Shown here: in pieces, positions 22,140 to 33,840 of the stretch
Numbering within the stretch: the first letter of the stretch is position 1
How the letters are laid out: every line of letters begins with the position of its first letter
NCBI RefSeq assembly: GCF_030272615.1
Contig: NW_026729332.1
Coordinates: 1 to 64,000, forward strand
Length of the DNA stretch: 64,000 nucleotides
DNA from: Cryptomeria japonica
Lineage: Eukaryota; Streptophyta; Pinopsida; Cupressales; Cupressaceae
Direction of reading: 5' to 3'
The notes under the pieces: model-generated
Database searches by the model: none
Told to the model about the DNA's origin: nothing
What the model saw: only the letters and a program-made list of their open reading frames with translations
Program-made: the position numbers and the translations under genes

Positions 22140-22835
22140 TTGCCTTTCCATGCAACATTGTAATGTGCAAATCAAATTTCCATGCTTATGTCAACAACGA
22201 CTTCCAAAAAAGAGGTATAAGTTTGGGTCAATTTGTTAAGGAGGTCAAAATAACAACAATAATTATAAATTAGATTAAAATCTCTTTCCGTAAAAATGAG
22301 GGACGTCAAGACATAGATGATACACAAATCAATTCCAAATTCCTTAAATTTCAAATAAAATTAATTCCTCAAAATTAAAATTAATTCCTATTATTGTCAG
22401 GAATACGACTGTTCAGCGCGTGTTGAGGACGTTTCCTAGTTGGCTTTTGGAGTCGAGTCAAATAGTATGTGTCAAATTTCATCATAACGCATGATTTGAT
22501 TTTATGGGTAAACAATCCTTTTTTCGTTGCCGTATTGCATGGGTTCAATCAAAAGCACAGAGATGGGTAAGCACCAGTGGAATCCCCCGTTCTTTATTTT
22601 TTTTTTGTTTCTTGGAATCTTCTTTCCTCGCACATGGGTTTTGTTTCTTGGAAATATGTAAGATGAAGAAAATTCATTGCCGTATGACATGGGTTTGGAA
22701 AATTCAAAGTCATAGCGAAAATGGGTGCCTTTGGACAACATGCGCGTATTGTATGGCATTTAGCATTGTGGTATTCATTTCACGTGAATTGACTAAGTTT
22801 CCTCATTTTCCTTACAGAGGAGGCAGATTGAAGGG
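22140..22835. repeat. Block R, copy 1 (promoter-like repeat with G-box)
   Basis: This recurs at 47120-47835 and partly at 30099-30480. Shared landmarks are GGACGTCAAGACATAGAT, GTCAGGAATACGA, GACTGTTCAGCG(C/A)GTGTTGAGGACGTTT, the AACAATCC...GCCGTATTGCAT segment, CCCAGTGGAATCC..CCGTTCTTTATTTTTT, and GCGCGTATTGTATGGCATTTAGCATT. It ends in the palindromic G-box TTTCACGTGAATT (CACGTG at 22781-22786). A 115-codon ORF starting at 22504 is not preserved in the other copies, so it is not called as a gene. The block may be a promoter or 5'-UTR carried along by duplication of a nearby gene. Confidence 0.65.
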
Positions 22836-22961
22836 CCTTCGTAACCTCTAAGTTTGAACTGTTCTGCAGTGAGAACCCTTCCTTGTATTGCAGCCGAGGA
22901 AAAGAGACCAACTTTTGAGAGATGGAATTTGTCCAGCATAGTATAGTCGGGATGTATACAT

Positions 22962-22964
<3 letters not shown>

Positions 22965-23034
<70 letters not shown>
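22965..23034. repeat. (AT)n microsatellite
   Basis: An uninterrupted AT dinucleotide run of about 70 bp, prone to slippage and to assembly length errors. Confidence 0.97.
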
Positions 23035-23036
<2 letters not shown>

Positions 23037-23039
23037 TTT

Positions 23040-23814
23040 ATTTTGTATATATATTTGTCTATATCCTCTCATCCTTGTAGGTAGATGTAGGTTGGGATTC
23101 TCGCTTCTTTTATTAATTTTTCATGGCTAGGTCTCCTAAATTTGTCTATGGCTGTCACGGCGCTAGACTAGGTTATGTTATGGATACTTAGATTTGGCAG
23201 CTAAATCTTGCTTTGGGTCTTGCTTACCTTGATTTCTCTTCGATGCGTCGGTAAGTTTTTGTCAGGCAGGTTTGAGAGTATATCGATCTATCTCGTTTTG
23301 AAATCTTTGGGTATGTTCTCATAGTGGAAATCTATGGAAATGTTGGTATTAAGACAAAACAGAGGAATTTATCAATTTTGGGTTACAATTGCTCGTAATT
23401 CTTCATTCAAACTAGCCTAACAGTGTGCAAGAAGAATGTGGTTTCTGTTTTGGCAATCTGACTCTGCAAGATTCAGTTGGAGGTCATCGTCATGTCTTAC
23501 TCAGAACAACACCATCTCAATATGAGCAGAATATTACTCCATTGTAGTCAAATTATGCATCCATTAGCAATGGAATGAGTATGGTATTCTCGACAGGAAT
23601 TATCAATTGTAATTTTCTTTATTGGCATTTGACCATTTATTGTATTACCTGATTATTTCCAAGAGTTATTTTTCCTTGGGCATGACCAAAGGTTTTTTTT
23701 GCTCAATTCTTTCCTACCGGTTCCCACATTGAATCAGGTTGTATACTTTCATGTATTTTCATTTTATTAATACAATTATTCGCACACGACCTATTATCCA
23801 TCGAAAAAAAAAAC
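23040..23814 (+). mobile_element. LINE-like 3' tail (non-LTR retrotransposon fragment)
   Basis: The segment ends with features typical of plant LINE 3' ends: TGTATACTTTCATGTATTTT, TTATTAATACAATTATT, CACGACCTATTATCCATCG and then a run of ten A at 23805-23814. The next base resumes sequence shared with 11894 onward, so the A tail marks an exact junction. No RT ORF is left. The 5' limit is uncertain and I found no matching target duplication, so 5' truncation plus later loss is likely. Confidence 0.6.
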
Positions 23815-25099
23815 ACTAGTGCATAATCTTCTTTAGTACCACATGAATCAAGTAGGGTGGTGTTTATAGACACCAGTTCTATGAACTTAGTAAGAAAGGG
23901 TTATGTTCTTATTAGATAGTGCATTAAGTAGACTAAATTAATGGTGATGAATGAGGATTAAAGACATTAAGCAAGTATGTAGGACACCTAGAATAATGTT
24001 GCAAGCTAATGATGCCCTTACTAGGATGTTACATGATCTTTCTATTATGTTTACATGTAAATATTATTTTGTTTATCTCATGATAATTTAAATGAAGTGA
24101 AATTAGTCCTTACAAACACTAACCTAGGTTGTAATGTGGAATAAATTAGACTTTAATTGAATAATAATGGTTAAAAAGGGATGAAATTATCAAATGCAAT
24201 TTTAAATTGTTAGGTTCAAATATGTATGCATGCAAGTGACCTATATGAATTATGCATTTGTGGGTCTAATATAGGATGATGAATGGTGGAGATTTGATAT
24301 GATTACTTTTGGTTTTAATTGTTTTGTTTTTTTTCAAAGAAAATTTTGGATCACACTTAGTTAAAATCAAACTATTGATTCATAAATATGCATTGTTAAA
24401 ATCAAAAGTAATAATATCAATTCTTCATGGACTATGAAAAAATCATGCTAACTAATGGTGGAGATTATTGATTATGTTCATACCTTTGAGATGCATGGAG
24501 ATAGAATGAGATTATGATAAAATCATTGAAATTCGATGTAAAATCATGTTAGGACATATACTAATCAATACCTAAAAGATAACCTAATCAAATTAGGCCT
24601 AAAACATAAAAGAAGAGGACATGAATATACAATCTTTTCTATTTCAATATGGATAAATATAAACATTAGCAAAATTAAAGAAAAAAAGCAATTTGAAATT
24701 TTATTGCCAACCCTTGGATGAGTTTCAACAAAAATGATGTTTCTACTCTATGTATGATTTTTTTTTTAATATATGTGATTCACAAACAATTTATTTATAT
24801 ATATATTAGAATTTAATTACTATATAATCACATTTAATTTTTTAATCATAAAATAAAACTATTTTTTTTATCAAAACTCTATTACCTATATAATTTTTAT
24901 AATGATAAACAGTTAAAATTTATGCAAAATTATTCAGATATATAATTAAATTTTATATAATTTAACTTGTTATAAAATATAACATAGTGTTCAAAGATCA
25001 CATGATTAAACCACAATTAAAAAAATTGTTTGATATTCAACATATATTTTAAAAAAAAATTCTTTGCTTGAAAACATCTAAACTCTGAAAATTGAGATT
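23815..25099 (+). repeat. Distal 5' flank of the RLP gene, shared with relic I
   Basis: Collinear with 11894 to about 12950. A small part (about 24650-24770) is also found at about 56530-56680, in front of RLP relic II. AT-rich and non-coding. Confidence 0.75.
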
Positions 25100-26030
25100 G
25101 TGCCCCTGATTTCCTTATTATTCTTGTATTTTTTAAGTATGTTCTATTTTTGTGTTAGTCGTATGATCTGATTTGTGTTTTCCAGTGATCTCAACTTTAT
25201 GTGAAAGATTTTTCTGGTCCATAGGAATATTTGTAGAAAGAAAATGGATGAGATTTAAGTCTATTAAAAATTGTCAGTCAATGTTGGAAATAAGGAAAGA
25301 AAAATATATAGTTAATTTTCCATATTGACACAGCATTTTCTTGTTTGACCCCCGAATTTGTTATGCCTTACCTTCACATGGCTTTTCCACCCATTGAAAA
25401 ATACACAAAAATGACAAAAATGTTATTGTGTCGATGTGACACGCTTTCTTTGCAGACGTGGCACTCTTCGGACAACAATATTTAACCATAGTTAGCAATA
25501 TATTGATCATCTCTTTTCATTCAAAGTAAATTTAGTTTGTGCCCCTAATTTCTTTATTATTGTTGTATTTTTTAACTATTTTCTATTTTTTAAGTATATT
25601 CTATTTTTGTGTAAGTTGTATGATCTGGTCTATGTTTTCCAGCGATCTCAATTTTATGTGAAAGCTTTTCCTGGTCGATACGAATATTTGTGGAAAGGAA
25701 ATGCACGAAATTTAAGTCTAATAAAAATTGTCGTCAATGTTGAAAATAATTGAAATGAAAAATATATAATCACTATTTACCTAGTTAATTTTCTATATTA
25801 ACACGCCATATTCTTGTTTTACACGATACCCATCACATTCAAATTGGAAATATCGCTCAAGGAAATTTGTTGGGCCTTACCTTCACATGACTTTTCCACC
25901 CATTGAAAATGACAAAAATATTACGCGGCACTCTTGACACAACAACACTTTATAACCACAGTTAGTGATATATTCATCATTCTTTTCCCATGATTTCTGA
26001 TCATCTCTTTTCTTTCAAAGTAAAGATAAT
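25100..26030 (+). promoter_or_regulatory. Tandemly duplicated proximal promoter of the RLP gene
   Basis: Two units of about 440 bp, about 25100-25540 and 25541-26030, share the same order of motifs: GCCCCTGATTT/GCCCCTAATTT, TTTTGTGT..GT.GTATGATCTG, TTTTCCAG.GATCTCAA, TTTATGTGAAAG, CTTACCTTCACATG, TTTTCCACCCATTGAAAA, TGGCACTCTT/CGGCACTCTT, and ATATATT.ATCAT. Relic I has only one unit, which is most like the second. A TATA-like CTTTATAACC at 25948-25957 lies about 100 bp before the ATG and is a plausible core promoter. Confidence 0.6.
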
Positions 26031-26052
26031 AAGAATTTTAGTTTCCAAAACA

Positions 26053-29000
26053 ATGGAAGCTATGTTTTCATGTGGCAGAGTTGCATTTGCAATCATAACA
26101 ATATTATGCTGCTTCACTTCCCCTGCAATTGCATGCCCCCTCCCTGAAAGAAATCTTCTCCTCGATTTCAAGGCAGCAGTTGTAGATGAGTATAACACTC
26201 TAACTTCCTGGCACGGATTCAATTCCTGCACGTGGAGAGGAGTCAGTTGTAATCTCCGCACAGGCCATGTTTCTCGACTGGATCTGAGTGGATTCAATTT
26301 GGAAGGTAACATCAGTTCATCGCTGTTCCAACTTGCACGGTTGGAACACCTCGATCTCAGTGACAACCTCTTCAAGGGTAAATTCAGTCCTCCCCATAAT
26401 CGAAAGTTGAAGAGTCTTACTTTTCTTGACTTGTCGTTTGCTGGTTATGTAAATTATTCCTCTCTGGGTTATGTACGGGAATTTTATGTGAGTTTGGAAA
26501 GTTTATCAAGTCTGGTAAGCTTGGAATACCTTTCTCTTGCTCGAATGAACATCTCTGTAAACAAAGAGTAGGGTGAAGTTGTTGGCAGTCTATCCAACCT
26601 TCAACAACTCAGAATGTCTGACTGTGGGCTTGGAGGACAAATTCCCAATTCCCTTTTCAACCTCACCTCTCTGCTTCATCTCGATCTATCATACAACTAT
26701 TTGTCAGCACATATACCAGCTTGGTTTGAAAATGTGACTGGGCGCTTGCTCTCTCTTGATCTCTCTTGGAATCAGAATCTTGGAGGAGACATTTCTTTCA
26801 TTGGACAACGAAAGTCTTCTTTGTCACTAACCAGGATTGTTCTTTCAGGGACAGCCATCAAGGGCCGAATTCCATCTGCTATATGGAATATCTCATGCTT
26901 GGAGCATCTTCGTCTTTCAGATACCAGAATTGAAGGTGAGATTCCAGCTTCTATAGGGAATTTGTCGTCCTTGCAAAGTCTTGATCTATCAGATACCAGA
27001 ATTGAAGGTGGGATTCCATCTGCTATAGGGAATGCGTTGTCCTTGGAAAGTCTTCATCTGTCGTATACCGGAATTGAAGGTGAGATTCCATCTGCTATAG
27101 GGAATGCGTTGTCCTTGGAACGTCTTCATCTGTCGTATACCGGAATTGAAGGTGAGATTCCATCTGCTATAGGGAATGTGTCGTCCTTGAAGAGTCTTTA
27201 TCTGTATGATATCTCTATTGAAGGTGAGTTTCCTGTCTCCATACTCAATCTCTCTAAACTTGTTGAATTGGACCTGTCCTACAACATGATAACTGGGGTA
27301 ATCCCAGCTTCATTGGACTCACTTTCTTCCCTTGTTAGTCTTGACCTTAATGCCAACGAATTGAATGGTACGATTCCATCTACAATTTCAAATCTTGTTA
27401 ACTTAAGAAGCCTTTTGCTCCACTCCAATAGTTTAAGCGGCCTCATTTCCCTTTCCGTATTCGATAATCTCACTAGTCTTGATAGGCTGTATCTTTCTTA
27501 CAATCAGTTAACTGTAAACATTGATTCAACATGGATTCCGCAGTTTAAGCTTTCCGATTTGGCATTAGGCTCTTGCAATTTAGATAGAATTCCATCGTTT
27601 CTTGTGACCCAATACGGCTTGGAATATCTAGACCTATCTGCTAACAGTATCCAAACAAATATTCCATCTTGGATATGGAGCTTACCCAGCCTTTCTAATT
27701 TGAACCTTAGCTGTAATCAATTAACAGGGTCATTGCCATCTAGACAAACCTTACCCATGTATTTTGACTATCTAGATTTGCACAATAATAGCCTAGAAGG
27801 TTCTCTTCATCTTCCTCTCGCTGGAGCTTATCTGCTAGATCTGTCGATGAATCAGTTTAATGGTTCTATTCCTAGTCACATCGGTGCGTATCTTGAAAAT
27901 GCAATGTTCTTATCCTTGTCGCGGAATAACCTCAGCGGAGCGATTCCAGATTCTATTTGCACTCCATATTTGCAGGTTCTTGACCTTTCAAAAAATACGC
28001 TGAGCAGTGTCATTCCTCTTCATTTAACCAGGAATTGTTCTTCTCTTAGTGTTCTAGGTTTGGCAGAGAATCATCTGGAAGGTAAATTGCCAGCAGAGTG
28101 GGGCAACATTACAAAGATTCATACATTGAAGCTCAATGGTAATCATTTGAGAGGAGTTATTCCCTCATCCATTTCAGAAGGCCGATCTCTGCAAGTATTG
28201 GATTTGGGAAATAATGATTTGGAAGGCACCCTTCCCCAGTGGATTGGAAAGCTATCACAGCTGCATGTGTTGGTCTTAAGGTCTAATCATTTTCATGGCA
28301 GTATCCCACGCCAGGTAATTGGCCTTCCGAATCTTCAAATTCTGGATCTTTCTGGCAACCACCTTTCAGGAGCTATTCCAAGCAACCTTACAAACCTGCT
28401 TGCAATTGTCAATGCATCGCAGAATAATTCAAACCATTTGGAAGACGTTAGATATACAAATAAAATTACAATTTCCTGGAAAGGCTGGGATGTTGAATTT
28501 ATGAAAGTTCTCTTTATTCTTAAATGTATTGATCTTTCAAACAACAACTTATCAGGGAGCATTCCTTCTAAAATGGGATCTCTTCAAGGCTTGATAGCCC
28601 TTAACCTTTCAAGGAATCATCTCAGTGGCCGAATCCCAAAAACATTGGGACACATGGAACAACTAGAGTCTCTGGACCTCTCGCTAAACAGGTTGAATGG
28701 CAACATTCCCTTAGAACTTGAGTTCCTGAGTTATTTGGAGTTCTTGAATCTATCTTACAACATGCTTGATGGAAAAGTACGCCATGGAGGACAGTTCCTA
28801 ACTTTTGGGGAGTCGTCCTACTTAGGCAATCTTAAGCTAAGTGGGATTCCATTTACCAATATAAGCTTCTGCAACAACTCTTCTGGCTATGGCAACTGCA
28901 CAAGTATTGAGAGAATTGGCGAAGCAAAGAATTCAGATGGTGAAATGATAGGATGGGCAGTGGGACTTGGATTGAGTTATGGTATGGGATTCTTTATTGT

Positions 29001-29097
29001 GATTGGAGTATTGACTTTAAATAAGAGGGTGAGAAAGAGAGCCTTCGATTTTTATGATGTTGTAATATTAGCTATTGATGGGTGTATAAGAGGTTAA
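26053..29097 (+). pseudogene. LRR receptor-like protein (RLP), one in-frame stop
   Basis: A cell-surface receptor of the RLP class, the type that detects pathogen or developmental signals and signals through partner kinases. The frame is 1014 codons from the ATG at 26053, which opens a clear signal peptide (about 1-27, hydrophobic AFAIITILCC). LRRNT: about 28-66, with SWHGFNSCTWRGVSC. LRRs: about 70-800, with GxIP-type plant consensus. Island-like segment: about 801-828 (NKITISWKGWDVEFMK). A last group of LRRs, a Cys-containing cap (SFCNNSSGYGNC), a membrane span at about 968-990 and a basic 25-residue tail follow. There is no kinase domain. TAG at 26569-26571 (codon 173, after MNISVNKE) cuts the frame in the early LRRs, and both sides are in the same frame. 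Relatives often have Trp here, so TGG to TAG is likely, but that is inference. If real, only a secreted 172-residue fragment is made. An upstream in-frame ATG at 25990 would spoil the signal peptide. Confidence 0.85.
26907..27230 (+). repeat. 72-bp tandem LRR units inside the RLP gene
   Basis: Consecutive 24-residue LRRs here are nearly identical at the DNA level. Units 27051-27122 and 27123-27194 differ at only a few bases, and the flanking units are close relatives (IEGEIPSAIGN pattern). This marks recent expansion by unequal exchange or slippage within the ligand-binding region. Confidence 0.85.
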
Positions 29098-29549
29098 TAG
29101 ATGAAAGTAGATACAACTGTATAGAGGGTTTTGTTAGTATAATGACAAAATTTTCTTTTAGTATATGGCCGCTGCAAATTTATTAGTATGAGGTGTGTTA
29201 GAAATTGTTGGTGTTAATGATGACAGAAACATTTCAAGGGGTAATATATGAAATTCAAAATGATTCCTTGGTTTTAGCTTTTCTAGTGTAAAGGTGTTTT
29301 TTCTTCATCGGTGTATATGAAGTTTTTTACTAAGTGTTTTTGTTTTATTAAATAATTTGATGTGTAAAATGTAATTTTAAGGGATGAAATTGTACATTTT
29401 ATTATTTTAAAAATTATAGTATTTAATTTAATTTTTTGTATTATTTGATTTTTATTTTAAAATTTATTATGTTTTATTATAATTTATTTTGATCTCTAAC
29501 GATTCTTATTAATATATTTTTTTAATTTACAAATATGTTATATTATAGG
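29098..29549. other. 3' flank specific to the RLP locus
   Basis: AT-rich DNA directly after the RLP stop codon, presumably 3' UTR and terminator region. I see no strong single AATAAA; the nearest similar string is TTAAATAATTTG near 29348. This interval is missing from relic I. Confidence 0.4.
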
Positions 29550-30098
29550 ATCATTTTTTTGGACCAGGTAATATAGTTCAACCAAATTTATGTCTATTTC
29601 AAAATGTAAATATCTTGATTTGTGGGTGATCTTTCTACAATATGTTTTTGAGCAATTGAACATCTCCTCCCCTCTGTAGGATGAAGTTCACAAACCCTTA
29701 TTTAAAGGAAATATCGTAAAGACTAAAATCTTTGCCAAGGAAAAATTAAGATTGATCAAAAATAGATAAACAAACTAGATTGAGGTAAATAATGAAAAGG
29801 AACATGGAAGAAAAGTTTTAAAGTTTCATTTATGAACTTCTTCAAAGTAAATAAAGTTTGAAATAAAGGTAAACATCTATAGAATGATAATCTAGTTTTA
29901 GTAATTATAATTATTGATCCAATGCAGAACCAAATAGAGATAATAGGAAAACAAATTAGGGAAAAAAAAGAAAATTAAGGAATATACGAAAAATATAATA
30001 TTTATGTGGAAATATATTTTTGAGAAAAAAATAAACACAAGAAGAGATGTGCACTGGTCTATATAAATTTCAATAGAGTTTACAATACATCACTAACA
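29550..30098. repeat. RLP 3' flank shared with relic I
   Basis: Matches 13376-13941 with the same start and end words (TTTTTTTGGACCAGG to CATCACTAACA). Non-coding. Confidence 0.8.
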
Positions 30099-30480
30099 GA
30101 TAATTGATGAATCCTTACTAAGTAGCAGACTGTTCAGCGCGTGTTGAGGACGTTTTCTAGAAAGCTACTATTGTTGGCCATAGCAATATTTCTACTTGTA
30201 GACTCTTCAAAGTATCATACAAATTTCATCATAGCACATGATTTGATTTTATGTCATCATAGCACATGATTTGATTTTATGGGTAAACAATCCTTTTTTC
30301 ATTGTCGTATTGCATGGGGTCGTAGTAGATAGAGATGGGTAAGCATGGCGGTCCCAGTGCAATCCTCCGTTCTTTATTTTTTTTTGTTTCTTGGAATATT
30401 CTTGTTATAGCCGAAAATTCATTGCCGAAAATTCAAAGTCATAGTGGAAACGGGCGCCTTTGGACAACATTAAAAATATA
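30099..30480. repeat. Block R, copy 2 (partial)
   Basis: It carries GACTGTTCAGCGCGTGTTGAGGACGTTTT, CACATGATTTGATTTTATG (twice in tandem), GGGTAAACAATCC, and GCAATCCTCCGTTCTTTATTT, as in the copies at 22140 and 47120. It lacks the first 250 bp and the final G-box part. Confidence 0.65.
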
Positions 30481-31391
30481 AAAGTTAAATTGGGGTAATC
30501 CTTATGTAATTTAGTAATATAATTTTCTTAAATATAATGAAAATAATTTATTTAAATATTATATAATAATAATATACTATTAAAAAAGATGTATACAATA
30601 TTATAATATAATATCTTAACTTTAATTATTTCTTTTCAATTTAATATTTCTAACAAATACATTTTCACAAATTTTAATTAATTAATGAATTAATAGTCAA
30701 TTAGTCCTCTTATGTTATTGTTTGATTCAATTATACTTAGACACTTTTGTTCTAAAAAATTAATGACATGCAAGTCAATTTTTATTTATTAAAAATGTAG
30801 AAGTAAAAAATCATATTTTGGCCCACTGTTATAGGGAATAGTTTTTTTATTTTCTCTATACAATATTTTTTTCAATTTCACATCTAATGCTTACATACTA
30901 CACTATACAAGTCTAATTTCAATTTTTTAATGTGATTAAATAGGGAAAAGAAGTATATTTTTTGTTGAATTTGGTTCATAATTTCAATTTAGAGTTTGAA
31001 ACATTCATCAAACTAAAATAACTAATCTTTCAACAATGAAAAAATATTCCAACCAACACCTACCACATTTATTTATCATTGATTCTAAAACTACGTACAC
31101 CTATCCCTTTATTTAATTATAATACATAATTCAATTTCGATTATCCATCCTAGCTCAATTATTAGATAATTATTTTTATTTATTTGTTTAATCTAGATTT
31201 ATAGAAATAATGTTTTTTCTTATAATAAAACTAGCTAATGATCTTAATATCCATAAAACGTTTTTAAAAAAATACAATTGATTTTTTTTCTTTCCTAAAT
31301 GTTAAACTTAATCTAACTTCTCATACATATTGCACAACTCATCATGGGCTTCCTCAACATGCTATTGTTAAAATTAAAGCAAACAACATAT

Positions 31392-31459
<68 letters not shown>

Positions 31460-31739
31460 TTATCTATTTCTTTCTCTCTATCTCTCTACCCTTATATATC
31501 TCTCCACCTCTTCCTCTCTATTTCTCCCTCTACCTGTCTCTATCTCTATATATTGTTCTCTGTCTTCCTCTGCCCCTCTATTGCATCTCTACTTTCAACT
31601 ACTCTAAACTAACCATATTGATGATAGAAACTCGACGCTTTGTGTCTCTTGTTAATATTGTAGAAGATTTGAACTCAATACTATTAGATGCCTACAATAT
31701 AAACTTTATCATTAAATAAGGTATGATTTGACAAAAAAA
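30481..31739. other. AT-rich interval with a CT/AC compound microsatellite
   Basis: No gene is visible. The compound microsatellite, (CT)n then (AC)n, lies at about 31396-31459. An 87-codon ORF through it (31344-31607) is produced by the repeat and is not called. Confidence 0.6.
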
Positions 31740-33200
31740 TTCACTTTTATGAAAATGAACATTTTAATTAGCATGTTATTTATTTTTATTTTTAGGCTTT
31801 AATAAGATGAAATATTGGAAATTTTCTTATTCATCTATTATATGTATTATTTTAACTCACGCATTTAATCATGGAGTTTCTTTCAAAATTAAGAATTTTT
31901 TTTTTTGTAAAGACAAAATCTACCAAAACAAAATAGTAGATGGTGTGTGGTGAACAACTCTATTATAAAAATGATAAAGAAAGAAAATGATAAGAAAATA
32001 ATATTTTACAAGGGTTTAATTTAGTAGTTTTTGAGTCAAATATGTTCATTTATATTTTAGGAGTAGTGATTTGAAATAATTTCACTTTATGATTTTTTAA
32101 TTTTTAATACGATGAAATATTATATTTTTTTTATTCATTTATTGTAAGTATTATTTTATTAAAATGTATTTAATCATGCAGGTTTTTTTAAATAAAAAAC
32201 ATCTAATTTATTCTAAAGAGAAAACTTATCAAATCAATTATGAAAAACATAATACAAAATTTCAAGTGATGTTTACAGTGGTGAAGCATTCGATCATTCC
32301 TTCCCTATCCAATACTAGTATTACTTTGTCTCAAAATTTAAAATGATATTTAGCATGGTCAAAAATTGAAACTTTGTTATCCATCCATTACTAGCACGAC
32401 TTTGTATCAAATGCATTTAACCATAGCTTTTTATTCAAAATTAAGTAAACTTAACTTTACTCTAAAGACAAACCTACTAGATAGTAGATCAAAATTTCAT
32501 GTAATCCTTATAGGAATGAAACATTGAAACTTTCCTCACCCATCTAGTACTAGTACTACATTGCCTCAAATTTCTACGCGATGTTTGTAAGATTGGAAGC
32601 TTTGAAAAATTTCTTACCCATCCATTAATATCTAAAATAAAATTTAAGGTGAAATTTACATTGGTCAAGAATTTGAACTTTTTAACCCATATACTACTAG
32701 AACTACTTTAACTCAAATGAACTTAGTTATGAAGTTCCTTTCAAAATTAAAAAAACACTTAAAACTTCCTCTAAAGACAAAATTTATTAAACTGTTTTAA
32801 AAAATATTTTACAATATTTTAGGTAATGTTTACAATGATCAAACATTGGAATTTTGGTTACCCATTCATTATTGATACTAATTTGAGTCAATTATGTTTA
32901 ATCATGGGATTTTACTTTAAAATAAAGAACACTTTAACGTTTTCTCTATTGACAAAACCTGCCAAAGCAATTAAGAAAATGTAGTACAAAATTTTAGGTG
33001 ATGTTTAATCGAGATAAGTATTCAAAATTTTTTTACCCTTCCATTAGTAGTAGTGCTTTGACTAAAATGCATTTAATCATGGAGTTAACTTAGAATAAAT
33101 AATAATTAATTTTCCACTAAACACAATACCTAGAAAACCATTAAAAAAATATACAAACGTTTCGGTGGTAATGTTACCAAAATTTTATCACACTTAAAAA
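31740..33200. repeat. Diverged ~175-bp tandem repeat, array 1
   Basis: Repeating landmarks are GCATTTAATCATGGAGTT.CTTTCAAAATTAAG, AACACTTAACTTTCCTCTAAAGACAAAA, CCTA.CAAA, AAGAAAATGTAGTACAAAATTTTAGGTGATGTTTAC and CAAGCATTGGAATTTT..TTACCCATC.ATTA. The word near CATTTAATCATG occurs at about 31862, 32166, 32402, 32724, 32890 and 33070, with the best-preserved spacing 166-180 bp. The units are heavily diverged and some are deleted. Confidence 0.7.
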
Positions 33201-33840
33201 ACTTGGTGACCTACACCAAGTCTTATGTATTGCAGAGAAAAGGTACACAATTTTTTTCCAAGTTTACTATCTTTATTAAAAAAAATGTATGCCATACAAG
33301 TATCTTATTTCCAATATGAAATATATGAATCAAGAAAGAAAACATCTGCATGTAATATATCTTTATTTATAAAGAGAAAACTATTCACAAGATCCCACAC
33401 AAGTCATGGGAATAGCTGAGAAAAGATCACATTGATCATAGAAATGCAAACACAAAAGGAACAGAAGAATGTAGGAAGAAGGGAAAGAAAGAACCCATCA
33501 TTGCTTGAATAGGTTGATGAATTCTGGAGAAGGGTCTTCTGGTTAGCTTCGTAGATCCAATCATCCCGTTGTCCACTCCATGAGATGACCTGAAATAGAG
33601 AGAAAAATAATTTCGTTAGAGCTCCGGCTTACTCCTACATACATAAACCTACTCCTACTGTGCATGCACCGCTATATGAGATTCATAACAGAGAAGATCA
33701 ATGTAGAAAAGATGTAATGAGAAAACAACAAGTATCATGTTTTATCTAACTTGTTTGTTCCATGTGCAGATACAGGTTTCCATCTAATAAATATCAAGTA
33801 TGTGGGTTAAAATGGGCTTTCGAAGGGGTTAAGCTCAACA
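33201..33840 (-). other. Higher-GC interval with a possible minus-strand exon (unidentified)
   Basis: On the minus strand, a pyrimidine tract and CAG (TTTTTCTCTCTATTTCAG, about 33592-33609) precede an open stretch of about 60 codons down to about 33413. It begins VISWSGQRDDWIY. The base composition is less AT-rich than the surroundings. This could be the last exon of an unrecognised or decayed gene, or chance. I do not recognise a family. Confidence 0.2.

Noticed and set aside
22504-22851. 115-codon ORF in block R
   Set aside because: The frame is not kept in the copies at 30099 and 47120, and an overlapping minus-strand ORF exists. It looks like chance in a non-coding repeat.
31344-31607. 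87-codon ORF with Ser/Leu and Thr/His repeats
   Set aside because: It is produced by the CT/AC microsatellite and T/C-rich DNA. There is no domain and no conserved copy.
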